Notes: generated by a model from the letters alone, not told the origin. A stretch of DNA of 64,000 nucleotides from Daphnia carinata (GCF_022539665.2 NC_081331.1:8711534-8775533), one strand, 5' to 3'. Positions 22,950 through 34,051 are shown, numbered from the stretch's first letter. Numbers and translations: made by a program.

Positions 22950-23250
22950 CAGCCGTTACCCGTGAGTAACAACTTTTTGTTGAATCGTAATTCGCTAACC
23001 CGTGAGTAGCGACGTTTTTTTACAGTGAAAATTGCCAAGTTGTAGTTCGTTACCCGTGAGTAACGAAGTTTTGTGATAAGTGGCAATAGTTCATTCGTAA
23101 TTCGTTACCCGTGAGTAACGAAATCTTTTTGTGGATAAGTGGAAATTGCCAAGTCGTAGTTCGTTGCCCGTGAGCAACGGAAATTTTTTGTGGTTAAGTG
23201 GCAATTGTTGTGACGTAGCTCGTTATCTGTGAGTGACGAATTTTGTGCGC
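22950..23250 (+). repeat. Tandem array of palindromic GTTACCCGTGAGTAAC units
   Basis: Six units at about 22955, 22995, 23045, 23100, 23160 and 23220, spaced roughly 40-60 bp. Each centres on CGTTACCCGTGAGTAACG or a variant whose halves (GTTAC and GTAAC) pair. Several stem changes keep pairing, for example TTGC with GCAA near 23165. It lies between primer binding site and gag. Confidence 0.85.
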
Positions 23251-23833
23251 AGCATTTAGCCGATGCAGAAGAAGAAAAATCCACGGCTATCCAGTTGCCG
23301 AAGAGATCCCAGCCGACGATTACATCCACCTCAAGAGCCGTCAAGCGTTCCAGAAGATACTTCGCCTCCCCCAGATCCATCGTTGGAGAGGGAAATTGCC
23401 GTTGTTGACGAAGCCAAAAAATTTGAAGATCCCATCTCAAGAAGCCGGATTGAAGAAGAAGCCAATAGTCAAGTTGTTCCAGTCGTTGAGTAACAAATTG
23501 AAGTACAGTATCCTGCACAAAAAAAAGAACACCGATTTATTTTCAAAACGCCATCTTTGGGTAAAATATATTAATTGTTTACCTTTTCTAAATAGGGGCT
23601 GGGCTGGTTTGGCGCAAAACCCCCATAAGTTGGGTTGGGTAATTTAAGTCTAGACACCTTTTTCTAATGCCCCAGGTGTTACGAAAAATGTCTGGAAAAA
23701 GTAGTGTATACCCTTTTTTTGTTTTACCCCATCCCTGATGCCCCAGGCTAAGATGAAAAATATCGAATATACACATTGTAATTCTCCCACTTAGGTCATT
23801 ATAAACTTCACAGCACTGGGGAAACATTTTCAG

Positions 23834-23896
23834 CTTATATCGGGATTGAACCACTGCAATCCGTATCAGAATCCGATCCTATGCCACTGCGCTATT
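23834..23896 (-). other. tRNA-like sequence in the left arm
   Basis: On the minus strand: TAGCGCAGTGG (A-box-like), CGGATTCTGATACGG, then GGTTCAATCCCGA (B-box-like). The acceptor ends pair poorly, so it is a tRNA-derived segment, not a clear gene. Confidence 0.5.
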
Positions 23897-24201
23897 ACTT
23901 TTGCTCATGGTTGTCTATACTTTCGGTTATGTGGAGATGTGGAGATGTGGAGGTTGAATACAAAAAAAGCTGTGCTACGTGCTGCGGATTAACTTAGTAA
24001 TTATAGGGCGTAAGCAGTGTGTATTGGCTTGCGACGCGGGAAATCGGTGTTCAAGGCTTTATATAGATGATTACTTTTATACATCATGTCGTTCACAAAT
24101 ATGATTTGTAAATGTTGTAACTTAAAAAAAGTAAAAATAATTTTCCCTTCAGCCATGAAATAAATTATATTATATTTATCTATAAAATAGTGTATTAAGA
24201 T

Positions 24202-24265
24202 GTTGTAGCTCAGTGGTATAGTGTCGGATTTAGACACGGATAACAGTGATTCAATCCCGACAACT
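24202..24265 (+). other. tRNA-like sequence in the right arm
   Basis: GTTGTAG...CGACAAC gives six of seven acceptor pairs. TAGCTCAGTGGTATAG is a good A box and GATTCAATCCC a fair B box. At 64 nt it is short for a cytosolic tRNA and its T stem does not pair well. It is homologous to the mirrored segment at 23834-23896. Confidence 0.5.
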
Positions 24266-25496
24266 TTTTTCCCGCGTTGTGATTTCGAGTTCGTCCTAAG
24301 AGGTGGGTGGAATTTGACAACGTTTTTGGTACGATATTTTTCATCTTAGCTTGGGGGAGGAGGTTTAGGGGTCTAACAAAAAAGGGTACATTTTTCGTAA
24401 CACCTGGGGCATTAGAAAAAGGTGTCTAGACTTAAATTACCCAACCCAACTTATAGGGGTTTTGCGGCAAAACAGCCCAACCCCTATTTAAAAAAGGTAC
24501 ATAATTAATATATTTTACTCAAAGATGGCGTTTAGAAAATAAATCGGTGTTCTTCTTTTTGTGCAGGATACTGTACCATCTGGACACATCGAGCAGCCGC
24601 AGAGACAAGCGATGGGGGCTGTCAAAAAATTTATTAGCGTTCCAATCTTCCGGGTTGGCCCGGACGAAGACGCATGCCAATGGAGGGAGTGCTACGAAAC
24701 AATCTCTACCCACAATGGATGGGGCGATGCTGGCAAGAGAAACAACTTCAGCATGCACTTGGATGATACCGCACGAAACTGGTTTCTGTGCGCAAGAATT
24801 CCGAACGACTGGCAAGACACTGCAATACAACCGGCTGCCGGAGGAGATCAGGCCATCCCCCAACACCTGGTCTACGTTCAATGTTCTTAAAGGAATTTCA
24901 GCCGGATAACTACGGCCTCTTCCAGGAGACCAGACTCAGAAGCAGAACACAAGGATTGGATGAACCAACCATTAGGTACTACTACGAAATTCTCAACCTT
25001 TGTCGATTGGTCGATCCAAATATGTCAGAAGCTCACCGATTGGAGCACCTGTTTCGGGGTCTTCGACCAGCGCTTCTTAGAAAATTATCCGTTGAAACCA
25101 AAAACATGTGAAGAATTTTTATCGCTGGCAAAATCTTATTCTGAAGCATCAGTCATGGCGGAAGCAAGAGGATGGAGGGAGGCGCCAGTTGAACCACAGA
25201 AGCCTCAGGAGCAACTACCATACCTTTCCGTAATCTATCCAGATCAACAGGCAGAGTTTATGAAGTCGATGCGTAAATTAATCCAGGACACCTGTGAAAA
25301 GTTAATGGCAAAGGAGTGAAGCGAGCAAGAAAAAAGAACATAGAAGCCGAGAGGGTGCACTACCGACGGGAGACCGAATTGTTTCTATTGCAAGAAGGCC
25401 GGACACATCGCCCGGTACTGATTTCAAAATCCGGAATCTCCAAATTATAAGGCTCCGTCAAGAGAAGCAACACCAGGGGCAACACCAACAGGAAAC

Positions 25497-27357
25497 ATGG
25501 CAGTAAATCTGACGACTCGAGCTCCGAATGTACCGGAAGAAAAATACCTCTTAAACTTTGATGGAACCAACTTAATCAGAGAACCTGTCCTTTGCGGGCA
25601 AGTGAGTACCACAGCAGTGATTGATACGGATGCAGCAATTACAGTCATCTCGCCAGAGCTACTGAAGAAAACACAGTTCGTGCAACAGCCGTGGGATGGC
25701 TCAGGGATTATTCTCGCAAACAGTTCACGGGTAATGCCCCAGGGAGCAGCAGAAATTTTGGTGACCCACAAGAATAGATCTGTAAAAGGAAAAGCGATAA
25801 TCATGGTTATGTCAGGAATGGAACTTCTAATGGGAAATGATTTTCTCAAGCAAATCGGATCTATACAAATTAACTATCAGACGGAGAACCTCTTCTCACC
25901 ATGGACGATCTACCGCTCGCTGCAATTTCCCTTCCACCCGTAGAAATAGCGGAAGATAACGTCTTAGCGACCAGCGACCGCCAGGAAATTCCAGCCTACT
26001 CGATCAAATCGGTTCCAGCGAAGGTATCCAACAATGTGGAGAGTGCCTTTATCCTGAAACCCTTGGAATCCCTCTTGGCCGCTACGAGTCTATCTACGGG
26101 TCACGCCCTCGTCCAGATGGACCTAGAAAAAATTCCTGTAGCCAATCTATCGTCGAAGCCGGTATGGCTGAAGAAAAGCGTAACGCTGGGAACATATTTC
26201 AAACGCTAGAAAAATTTCGAGAGTCGGAAATTCCAGAGGAACCCGGCAGAGCCACAGAAGCAACCATTTTTTCCAGTATGGATGTTCAATCCGGATACCA
26301 CCGGTGTTGCAAACTAAGCAAATCTGCAGCGTGTAGCGAAATAACGAAAACGAAAACGGATGGCGAACTGGTCACAAAAAATTGTACTAAACTTAAGACA
26401 AAAAAACGAGACAGCGCGAGCAAAAAATGGCGTCACGAAAGGTAGCACGGTCGAAAAACGTCTGAGCCTCCTTACACGTCATTAATCATAGCGTCTATCA
26501 AAAAAACAAATGAAACAAGAATTGCGACACAATAGGCCGCTAATTAAAGTAAAGGAAGGGTAAATGGTTGGCGCGCGAAGCCCGATCCGGGTTGCCATGG
26601 CAACTCGGTAACAACCGGTTTCCAGTCGCCAGCGAGGATAGATCCAAAACAGTATTCGTAACTGCGGATGGGCTATATCAGTTCCGTGCCATCCCTTTTG
26701 GATTAACGAATCCTCCTGGCACATTTCAGCGGGCAATTGGATATTATTTTGGCCGGACTACAATGGACAGCGTGTTTGGTCTACCTGGATGACGTCATCG
26801 TCTGCTCAGAAACGTTTGAACAACACTTGGAGCGACTCCGTTTAGTTCTGGATTGCCTTGGAAAAGTTGGATTAAAACTAAAGTGGTCAAAGTGTTCGTT
26901 TGCTGAGAATACCTTAAAAGTGTTAGGGCACGTTGTCACCACGGAAGGGGTGGGTCCACACCCCGAAAACTTGGAAGCGGTCAGGAACTTTCCATCACCA
27001 TCGGTAGGTCACTCAGCAGCAAACAAAGTCAAACGAGTGCAAAGCTTCCTGGGATTATGTTCTTATCGGCGTCACATCCAGCATTTCGCGGCCATCGCAC
27101 GTCCACTCACTTCGTTAACTAAGAAAGTAACTCCTTTCATTTGGGGAATGGATCAGGCTAAAAGTTTTAACGATCTGAAAGAGGGACGTACGTCAGCTTC
27201 GGTCCTTGGCCATCCAAACTACGATCTCCCAATGGAAATTATACCAGACGCATGCGGTTACGTTGAAGAAGAAGAAGAAGAAGAAGAAAGTAAGTACAGA
27301 GTAAGCTCTTGTCGATCCGCGCCAGAAAATATTAAACGAGAAGATGGCAAGATATAG
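25497..27357 (+). pseudogene. pol remnant (protease, RT, start of RNase H) of the third Gypsy element
   Basis: The protease frame (25497-25943) has the flap and a GNDFLKQIG-like C-terminal box, but the catalytic triplet reads Asp-Thr-Asp (VIDTDAA near 25622) instead of DTG/DSG. A linker frame (25901-26209) follows. RT begins near 26270 (SSMDVQSGY), is cut by a 309-bp insert, resumes at 26614 (VASEDRSK), shows FGLTNPPGTFQR near 26698 and the YLDD site near 26785, and changes frame near 26740. RNase H starts (near 27200) and degenerates into a GAA repeat at 27265-27290. Not functional. Confidence 0.85.
26305..26613. mobile_element. 309-bp LTR-like insert (probable solo LTR) in RT
   Basis: Bounded TGTTGC...GTAACA (TG...CA) and flanked by the 5-bp repeat ACCGG (26300-26304 and 26614-26618). 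Without it the RT frame runs on from the SGYH box. Five-base duplications are usual for BEL/Pao and Copia LTR elements. It contains a GTTGCCATGGCAAC palindrome near its right end. Confidence 0.75.
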
Positions 27358-27722
27358 GACGTAGAAATCAAACTGCTTCAGTTAACGTGTTCACGACAAC
27401 GGATGGCCTAAGATGAACCAATCATGAAGCCAGGACAGACGTATTGCAAGAAATAGTCAGCTAGCAGAGCAAGTGCTTGAAAGTGGCTAATTTAGAGCAT
27501 AAAATTTTCTGTACAAACACTTATGCCTACTGGCACCAGTCATGCCGTAATCGCGATTAAAAAATTCAAGCGTTTGAAATGTCGACGACAAATGTCAGGT
27601 AATAACCACGAATGATTTAATTTAAAGAAAGATTTTTCGATCTCAACCATTTTTCGGTTACTTAACCATGCCTATTCATAAAAACGTCGTTGCTTGATGT
27701 TCCCGTCGAACTATGTTCCCAT
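27301..27722. other. No gene recognised
   Basis: Sequence between the truncated Gypsy element and the tRNA cluster. Nothing recognised. Confidence 0.4.
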
Positions 27723-27828
27723 CCTTCGATAGCTCAGTTGGTAGAGCGGTGGACTGTAGAAACAAGACAAGCATTATGATTAACAGTTAGTTATCCATAG
27801 GTCGCTGGTTTAAGTCCGGCTCGAAGGA
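27723..27828 (+). tRNA. tRNA-Tyr (GTA) with intron
   Basis: The acceptor CCTTCGA pairs fully with TCGAAGG. D-arm TAGCTCAGTTGGTAGAGC, anticodon loop CTGTAGA. A 33-base intron (27761-27793) lies at the canonical place, one base 3' of the anticodon. The T-arm reads GGTTTAAGTCC: the near-invariant C of the TTC loop is T, so activity is uncertain. Confidence 0.85.
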
Positions 27829-27969
27829 AGTGCATTGTCAAATGAAGTATCTAATCACTATTAAAATTCAATGTGGATAAGGATAAATAAAATCGGCCAG
27901 TAAAGAAATTACGTTACAAGTTAGAAAGCAGTCAAATGCGTAAGTCACAAACAGACCGTAACATCATGT

Positions 27970-28041
27970 GGCTCATTGGTCTAGTGGTATGATTCCTGCT
28001 TTGGGTGTAGGAGGCCCCGGGTTCAAATCCCGGATGAGCCC
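27970..28041 (+). tRNA. tRNA-Pro (TGG)
   Basis: GGCTCAT pairs with ATGAGCC, discriminator C. Anticodon loop TTTGGGT, T-arm CCGGGTTCAAATCCCGG with perfect stem. Looks intact. Confidence 0.93.
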
Positions 28042-28282
28042 CACAAGTATTCATATAATGCAAACAGTTATAACTCTATCTGTATATGTAAATTTATTTG
28101 CATCCACATTATATCGATTACGGATGTTGAACGCTCTTTCATGCAAGTTGTATAGATAAGAGCATATGGTAAGCGAATGCTACAAAAATACTAAGAACGC
28201 CAGTTGCAGCAGCACAATTTACGTAGTGTAATGAAACTTGTTATTTCCGTCTCCGTCAACATCTGCCTGCTAAGTGGAATAA

Positions 28283-28365
28283 GGTAACGTGGCCGAGCGG
28301 TCTAAGGCGATGGTTTAAGGCACCAGTTTTTCTCGGAGGCATGGGTTCGAATCCCATCGTTGCCA
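28283..28365 (+). tRNA. tRNA-Leu (AAG)
   Basis: 83 nt with the long variable arm of class II tRNAs. GGTAACG pairs with CGTTGCC (one G-T), loop TTAAGGC gives anticodon AAG, T-arm GGGTTCGAATCCC. The first anticodon-stem pair is A/G, a likely single change. Confidence 0.88.
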
Positions 28366-28430
28366 TTATACATTGTGATCCCTGGGATGATCATTTTTAA
28401 ATCGACCAATAATACATCGTTATCACTAGA

Positions 28431-28503
28431 GGTCGTGTGGCCTAATGGATAAGGCGTCGGACTTCGGATCCGAAGATTGCAGGTTCGAGTCCTGCTACGA
28501 TCA
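28431..28503 (+). tRNA. tRNA-Arg (TCG)
   Basis: GGTCGTG pairs with TACGATC through two G-T pairs. Loop CTTCGGA gives anticodon TCG, T-arm GCAGGTTCGAGTCCTGC. Looks intact. Confidence 0.92.
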
Positions 28504-28660
28504 ATGAAGTTGGAAGGCCAATTTTAGAATTTCTCCGATACATCTCTATGAAACCAGAAGATCATATAAACCCTGAAATAGTTCCAAAACCTCCCCTGCC
28601 TTCGCTTCAAGGTGTGTCCTCTGGCCCAAGGACATAACAAGGCATGAGTGAAACAAGTAC

Positions 28661-28901
28661 TGTTACGAATGTTGCGGCGTCGGACCCAGACCGTGAGAAG
28701 CAGTGGATGATTGGGCGAATAGCGGGGAAGATGAAGATGAAATAATCCGATGGATATACGGGAAAAGTATATTTACTGCACAATTGGGGTACAACACAAT
28801 TCACTTGGGGTTACGCGAAGGGAATTGTCCTTCTTAGGACCGCTTGGTAGACGGCGAGGTAACTAACTGCCTTACATGATTTACAGCAGACGACCCGTCG
28901 C
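28661..28901 (-). repeat. 3' LTR of the fourth Gypsy element, truncated
   Basis: Matches 35802 onward up to CGACCCGTCGC, then breaks off into A/C-rich low-complexity sequence (28902-29110, with two C runs next to A runs). Confidence 0.85.
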
Positions 28902-29131
28902 CGACGCCGTCAAAAAAACAATTAACAAATAACACCCCTAGCAAAAAGAAGAAAGTGAAAAAAAAGAAAACAAACAACGATTTATCAGAACAAAAGAAAA
29001 GCAACATCAAATGACATCATCACCCCCCCCCAAAAAAAAGGAAAAAGAGAAAAAAAAACACCGTAACAAAACCAATAACCCCCCCCCCCAAAAAAAAAAA
29101 AACACGATAGAGAAAGAAGAGCGTGTACGTG

Positions 29132-30150
29132 TTATGTGTGATAGGGGACGTTAAAACGCCTATACGAGGATTTCTTCCGTTGCGCGGGCAGATCTTCGAC
29201 TAGGTAGGTTGTTTGTGATAGCTTCCGCACTACCTGGAATGGCCCCACAAATTTAGGAAGAAATTTTTTTGTGGAATTCTTCTTTCTAGGCTTCCGTCGA
29301 ACTAGAACATGGTCACCATGGAGAAGCTCGGGTTCCGGCTTCCCAACTCGATCTGTTCTTTCCTGGCTTTTCCGCCGTTTTTCCACAATGCGCAAACGAG
29401 CTGACGACCTAAATTCCGAAACGCGTGACAAAAAAGTGGCATGTGGTTCTTGTTCGTTCTTTGGCCAAGGAAAGAGATTTTCTATGGCCAGGAGTGGTGG
29501 ACAACCGTTCACTAATTCAAACGGCGTTACCTCGGTTGTGGCTTGGCGGGCAGTATTAATAGCGTATGTTGCGGCTGCTAAATGTAAGTCCCAGTCCGTA
29601 TGTTCGGCGTTGACGAAGGCGCATAATGCAAGGGTTAATGTACGATTAACTCGTTCCACTAATCCATTGGTCTCCGGATGCTCTGCAGTGACCAAAATGT
29701 GTTTAATATGCCAGCGCGTTACCCATTCGGCAAACATATGAGACGTAAAGGCTGATCCCTGGTCGCTAATAATACGTTGTGGTGTACCGTGGCGAAAGAT
29801 AATGTTCGTCTCGAGGAACGACGTAACAAATTTTGTCGACGTGTCAGGAACAGCAGCCACCCCGACCCACTTCGACAAATAGTCTATGGAGACAATTATA
29901 TGACGATCGCCAGAAGCAGTAACCTTAAACGGGCCCAAGTGATCAATTCCGATAAGCTGGACCGGAGAAGACGGTGGTTCGATGGGCTGGAGTGGGCCAA
30001 CCACCTGGCCAATTGCGTGTTTGTGTGTTTGGCCAAAAGAACAAGATTGTACAAAAATGTTTACGCTCCTACCCAGCCGTGGCTACCAAAACCGACTTTT
30101 AATTTTAAAAAGAGTTCTCTCCACACCCTGATGTCCCGATGGACGAGAAT
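29132..30150 (-). pseudogene. Integrase of the fourth Gypsy element
   Basis: The open core frame runs 30004-29132 (290 codons) with Asp in GIDHLGP near 29950, Asp in ISDQGSAF near 29765 and Glu in GLVERVNR near 29660, then a basic C-terminal domain. The H2C2 zinc region just upstream is shifted in frame, and its last Cys is replaced (SCSFG near 30045). The catalytic core looks intact, but the protein is cut off from RT by a frameshift near 30165. Confidence 0.85.
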
Positions 30151-30162
30151 CGTGACATGCTT

Positions 30163-31762
30163 CTAAGTTTTTTCTACGAAGGACAGAGGGAATAACGAGT
30201 AGCAACTTCCTACGTGTTTTTTTTTATACAGAATTTTACTATGGATGACAAAATCTTGGGAAATTTTACAGGGAGAAAGGGTGTCTAATGCTACGAATAT
30301 TTCCCGTAGCTGGTCGTCTTGTTGTTGCAAGAGGGCGAGCTCTTTTGAGGCATAACCCACTTCGGGTTCCTTTAGAGTGATTACTAGACAATCATCTGGC
30401 CGGGAATCCATGCCATCGGCAGGGTTCCTGGACAGTGTGTCCGCAACAATATTATCCGTACCTTTCACGTGCTCTATCGTGAAGGTAAACTCCTGTAAAT
30501 CAAGCACCCACCTCGCAAACTTTCCCTTTAAGTCCCTTTTCCCAATCATCCACTTGACGGCTGAACTGTCCGTCTTAACAAAAAAATGTCTCCCATAAAC
30601 ATATGTGCGCAATTTCTTGAGTGCCCACACCACCGCCAAACATTCCAGCTCATTGGCGTGGAATCTTGTTTCGGTGTTCGACAGCCTTCTGCTGATGAAA
30701 GTCACAGGTCGATGTCCTTCACCAGCATCTTGCGTCAACACTGCTCCAAGACCAGTTTGACTTGCGTCGGTCTGAATGGTAACTTCCAGAGCGTCATCGA
30801 AATGAGCCAGAACAGGAGCAGTCGTAAGACGCTCTACAATACTGATCTTTGCGCCTTCGTGACGTTCCGTCCACCGCCAAACAGCATTCTTTTTGAGGAG
30901 AGCGTGCAAAGGGTGAGCCAATGACGCAAAATCAGGGACAAAACGCCGATAGTACGACGCAAGTCCAAGAAAACCTCGTAGTGATTTTAAATTTGTAACA
31001 GGCATGGAAGTCAAAGCGCGCACTTTCTCGCCTTCCGGGTGAATGCCTTCCGCATCGATTACGTGTCCTAGGTGGGACACCTTGGTGGCGCCGAAAACGC
31101 ATTTGTCAATGTTCAGAGTCAAATTTGCTCGCTCTAGAGCAGTTAACACCAACTCTAGGCGTGCCAAATGCTTGTCAAAATATCGACCAAGAACCAAGAT
31201 GTCGTCTAAATAAACTAGACACATATGCCACTTCAACCCAGCCAAAACCCTATCCATTAAACGTTGGAACGTCGCCGGAGCATTGCTCAACCCGAACGGC
31301 AGACGTGTGAACTGATAAAGACCGTCTGGAGTGACAAACGCTGTCTACTCCCGGTCTTCCAACGCTACAGGTACCTGCCAATATCCACTGGCCAAATCCA
31401 AGCAAGAAAAAAAAATGCGCCCCGGCTAGCCTGTCCAAAACATCGTCGATGCGAGGTAACGGATACACATCACGTTTCGTTACCGCATTTAAACGTCTAA
31501 AATCAATACAAAAACGATAGTCCCCAGATTTTGCTTTCCGAACTAAAACGACGGGCGAACTCCACGGGCTAAAAGATTCTTCGACAACACCGTCTTCTAA
31601 CATCTCTTCAATCTTTCCCGCAATAATCTGACGTTCGAACGCTGATACCCTATATGGCGCAGACTTCACCGGACAAGCATCCCCCGTGTCAATATGATGC
31701 TCAACTTTAGTGGTTTGCCCAATTTCTCTTTGACGTCGGGAAGCATTCTGGTCGACGTTCAA
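30163..31762 (-). pseudogene. RT and RNase H of the fourth Gypsy element
   Basis: The N-terminal RT frame (31762-31250) covers the SPWSSPVVLVRK and CIDFRRLN boxes, then shifts near 31400. The second frame (31290-30163) has the YLDD site near 31215, the FLGLASYYRRFV connection and the whole RNase H domain (QTDASQTGLG, NELECLAV, KTDSSAV), ending near 30420. RNase H is complete by eye. One main frameshift separates the RT halves. Confidence 0.88.
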
Positions 31763-32824
31763 GCATACCCAGAAGTTTCTCTACTTGATCAGAGTCTAGT
31801 CCCTCCCCAATATTAACTTGAGTGGTGAATTTGGCTTCATCATGTGCTGGAAGAACGGTGGCACAAATCTCAGAATCCCTGTCTGTCAAAGTAGACAGCA
31901 TGGCGTCGTCGTTCACTTTAACGGCACAAAAGAAATGCCGTCGCCTCAGTTTCAACTCCACAGGGGAATAATTCACAAGGGGTATCTCTGTCAGTCCTCT
32001 ATTTACCGTCACTACACTGGCTGGTATCACCCACTCCTTCCCCGGCCTTGAACAACAATTAAACTTGACGAAAGCCGTACCAGAGACATCTGACGACAAT
32101 CTTCCCTTCACAAAGACTAGCGAGTTGGGCGGAACTACCTGATGTCCATCTGCCTTAACTGGCATTCATCCACGTCGTTTCGAAGGCGATTCCTCCGCGA
32201 AAGACTCTTCATTCGAAATCTTCTTCATTAATCCCCTCTTCCTCCAAAAATGTTTCCTCTCTGCTGCTTTCCTCGATAATTATGTGCACCTCTTCCGCCC
32301 ATCGCACTCTCTTTTTCTCCTTCTTCAAAACTTCCTCTACCCCCTTGCCTTCGCCGTCTTCGATTTCCCTGTTTCCTTTATTTAAATTTCCCTCAATTAA
32401 CCCTATTTCCTCCCCCCTTACACCTTTCCCCGTTACGTTACTCTCCCCCCTTAGTAGATCTAACTCCCTACTTTCCTGCGCCACTACACCCTTATTTTCC
32501 TCCTCAACTAACCCTTCCCCGACTAATTCAATTCTCCCTTCCCTTACTACAATGCTGGTTTTACTTTACACTATCCAGTCAACACCCAAGATTAACGCAA
32601 ATGGAGCGGTCCTTAGTACGGTGACGGGACTTGAGTTTGACAAAGTTGTGCTTCCACCTAACGTTCAACGGTAGTGCTCCCTCTACTCGCACTAGCTTGT
32701 TGTCGACACCTCTCAGTTTAGTTTTCGTAGCCTTCCGATGAGGGTCCATAAATTTCCGCACGAAGCTTAGCCGTACCGCACTAACGCTAGCCCCCGAGTT
32801 CGACGAGTGCCGTAAATTCCCCAA
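31707..32824 (-). pseudogene. Protease and spacer region of the fourth Gypsy element
   Basis: The protease active-site box near 32795 reads Asn-Ser-Gly-Ala-Ser (AAC TCG GGG) where DSG/DTG is required, so the catalytic Asp is lost by one base change. After it, a Glu/Lys-rich spacer (32484-32209) and a frame at 32165-31707 precede RT. The latter two match the protease-RT connector expected here by position only. Confidence 0.7.
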
Positions 32825-32885
32825 CGTTTTCTACCCAGACCTTGATAAGAAGCAGGGCTGGACGACTTTCAGACAAAAAAACCTT

Positions 32886-33904
32886 TTAAGGGCGCCATTG
32901 TCCTCGACGAGGTACCCCGTCGTTTTTTGCCGGACAGTCCCTAGCGATATGGCCGTGTCGATTGCGCGAATAGCACAATCTTTGCGCGGGCCCTCTTGGT
33001 GCAAAGCCTCCACCACTCATCCGCGGAGCACTAGGTCCGGGATTAACAGTGAGTCGTGACAGCGACGATGAAATTTGGTTGACCAAGCGGTCTCCCAGAC
33101 TTTGAAAGAGTGTGGTCAAATCCTGTGTTGCTGGCGCAGCGACAGTTGACTGAGGGGCTCTTAAAACAGGGGGCGTTGGTTGTAAAAGCGGCGCATTTGT
33201 AGACGCTGGCACGCTGGGCACTGGAAACGTTAACCCAAGTTGCTCTAAGTCTCTGAGTCGCGTCAAGAAGGCCATAAAGTCTACCGGTAAAGGAGAAGTT
33301 AAGGCTGCGACGTGAATGGGGTTCGCGAGACCTCTCAGCAACATCTTGATGACGTCAGCCTCCGGTAACGGGACGGGACAACGAAGACACAATCGTGGCT
33401 TGTTCAACGCGTATTCAAGGCAAGATTCCCCTGGTTTTTGTACCCTAGACTCCACGAGTGAACTCCACTCCAAAAACGAAAGCGAGCAAAGTTTGTCACT
33501 AGTGCGGCTGACCAAATAGCCCAGGTAGCGTGATGGTGTCCCGTTTGCGCGTGCCATTGGGAGGCAGTGCCCTCGAGACGTGTCACAGCAACCAAAAGTC
33601 GATTCTACTCTGTCCAACCCTCTAACCCACCAACGCGTTCCACATGATCAATAAACCCTTGCGCATCTTCGCCAACTGCACCCGAGAAGCGTGGTATAGA
33701 ACTGACAGCAATCGTCGACGGACGGACTGTCTGGGCAGCTGGCAAAGCGGCAGCAAGTGCTTGGATAGCTTCGTTGTTCTGTTGTTGTTGCACGTTAATA
33801 ATTTCGACGAGTTGGGCAACCTGATTTTGCCTCGCCGCACCGTCAGCCGCTGCTACTTCAGCAAACCTATTCAATGCCACGATTAGCTCGTTATTGTCTG
33901 CCAT
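32886..33904 (-). pseudogene. gag of the fourth Gypsy element
   Basis: ATG at 33904-33902 opens an Ala/Gln-rich N-terminus (MADNNELIVALNRF). The frame changes near 33610. The second part (33617-32886) has capsid-like helices, an FQSLGDRLV segment and one zinc knuckle, whose second Cys is Arg (CYSRNRHGHIARDC near 32950). The open frame upstream of the ATG to 34156 belongs mostly to the inserted element at 34052-34790, not to gag. Confidence 0.75.
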
Positions 33905-34051
33905 GCCTGTTGATGGAGATGCTTCTTCCGCCAGTACAAACTCCAACTTCGTACAGCTCGTTTTCGTCGCAGGTGAACGCGGCACCGGACGAACAATAAG
34001 TGCTCTTGCTGTTGTTTGACGAGCTTTTCCCCTCTGATTCCGCAGGTAGTA

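Larger units (their letters stand above)
23506..24573. mobile_element. Inverted-repeat (MITE-like) element carrying tRNA-like arms, inserted in gag
   Basis: Left end CAGTATCCTGCAC and right end GTGCAGGATACTG are exact inverted copies, flanked by TA on each side (23504-23505, 24574-24575), as for Tc1/mariner-type elements. The inverted arms extend over more than 250 bp each (for example GGTGTTACGAAAAATG at left and CATTTTTCGTAACACC at right). No transposase frame lies inside. Each arm holds a tRNA-like segment in mirrored orientation. Confidence 0.85.
23263..25442 (+). pseudogene. gag of the third Gypsy element, split by an inverted-repeat element
   Basis: ATG at 23263 and an open frame to TAA at 23491-23493. 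The 1,068-bp insert begins at 23506 and gag resumes at 24576. If the insert and one TA copy are ignored, the frame before and after the insert is the same, apart from that one TAA. The right part (24576-25319) has a Trp-rich capsid-like stretch (HLDDTARNWFL) with a frame change near 24890 and another near 25090. The zinc knuckle near 25380-25425 reads Cys-x2-Cys-x4-His, but its last Cys codon is TGA. Function in an intact copy: particle formation and RNA packaging. Confidence 0.8.
22768..27300 (+). mobile_element. Third Ty3/Gypsy element, truncated and twice interrupted
   Basis: It begins with the 3' part of an LTR (22768-22936) also found at 43040-43442 and 49107-49497, followed by a primer-binding-like site (22939), a repeat-bearing leader, gag, protease and RT. 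It fades out inside RNase H near 27300, with no integrase or 3' LTR in view. Two inserts, 23506-24573 in gag and 26305-26613 in RT, have their own target duplications. Confidence 0.85.
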
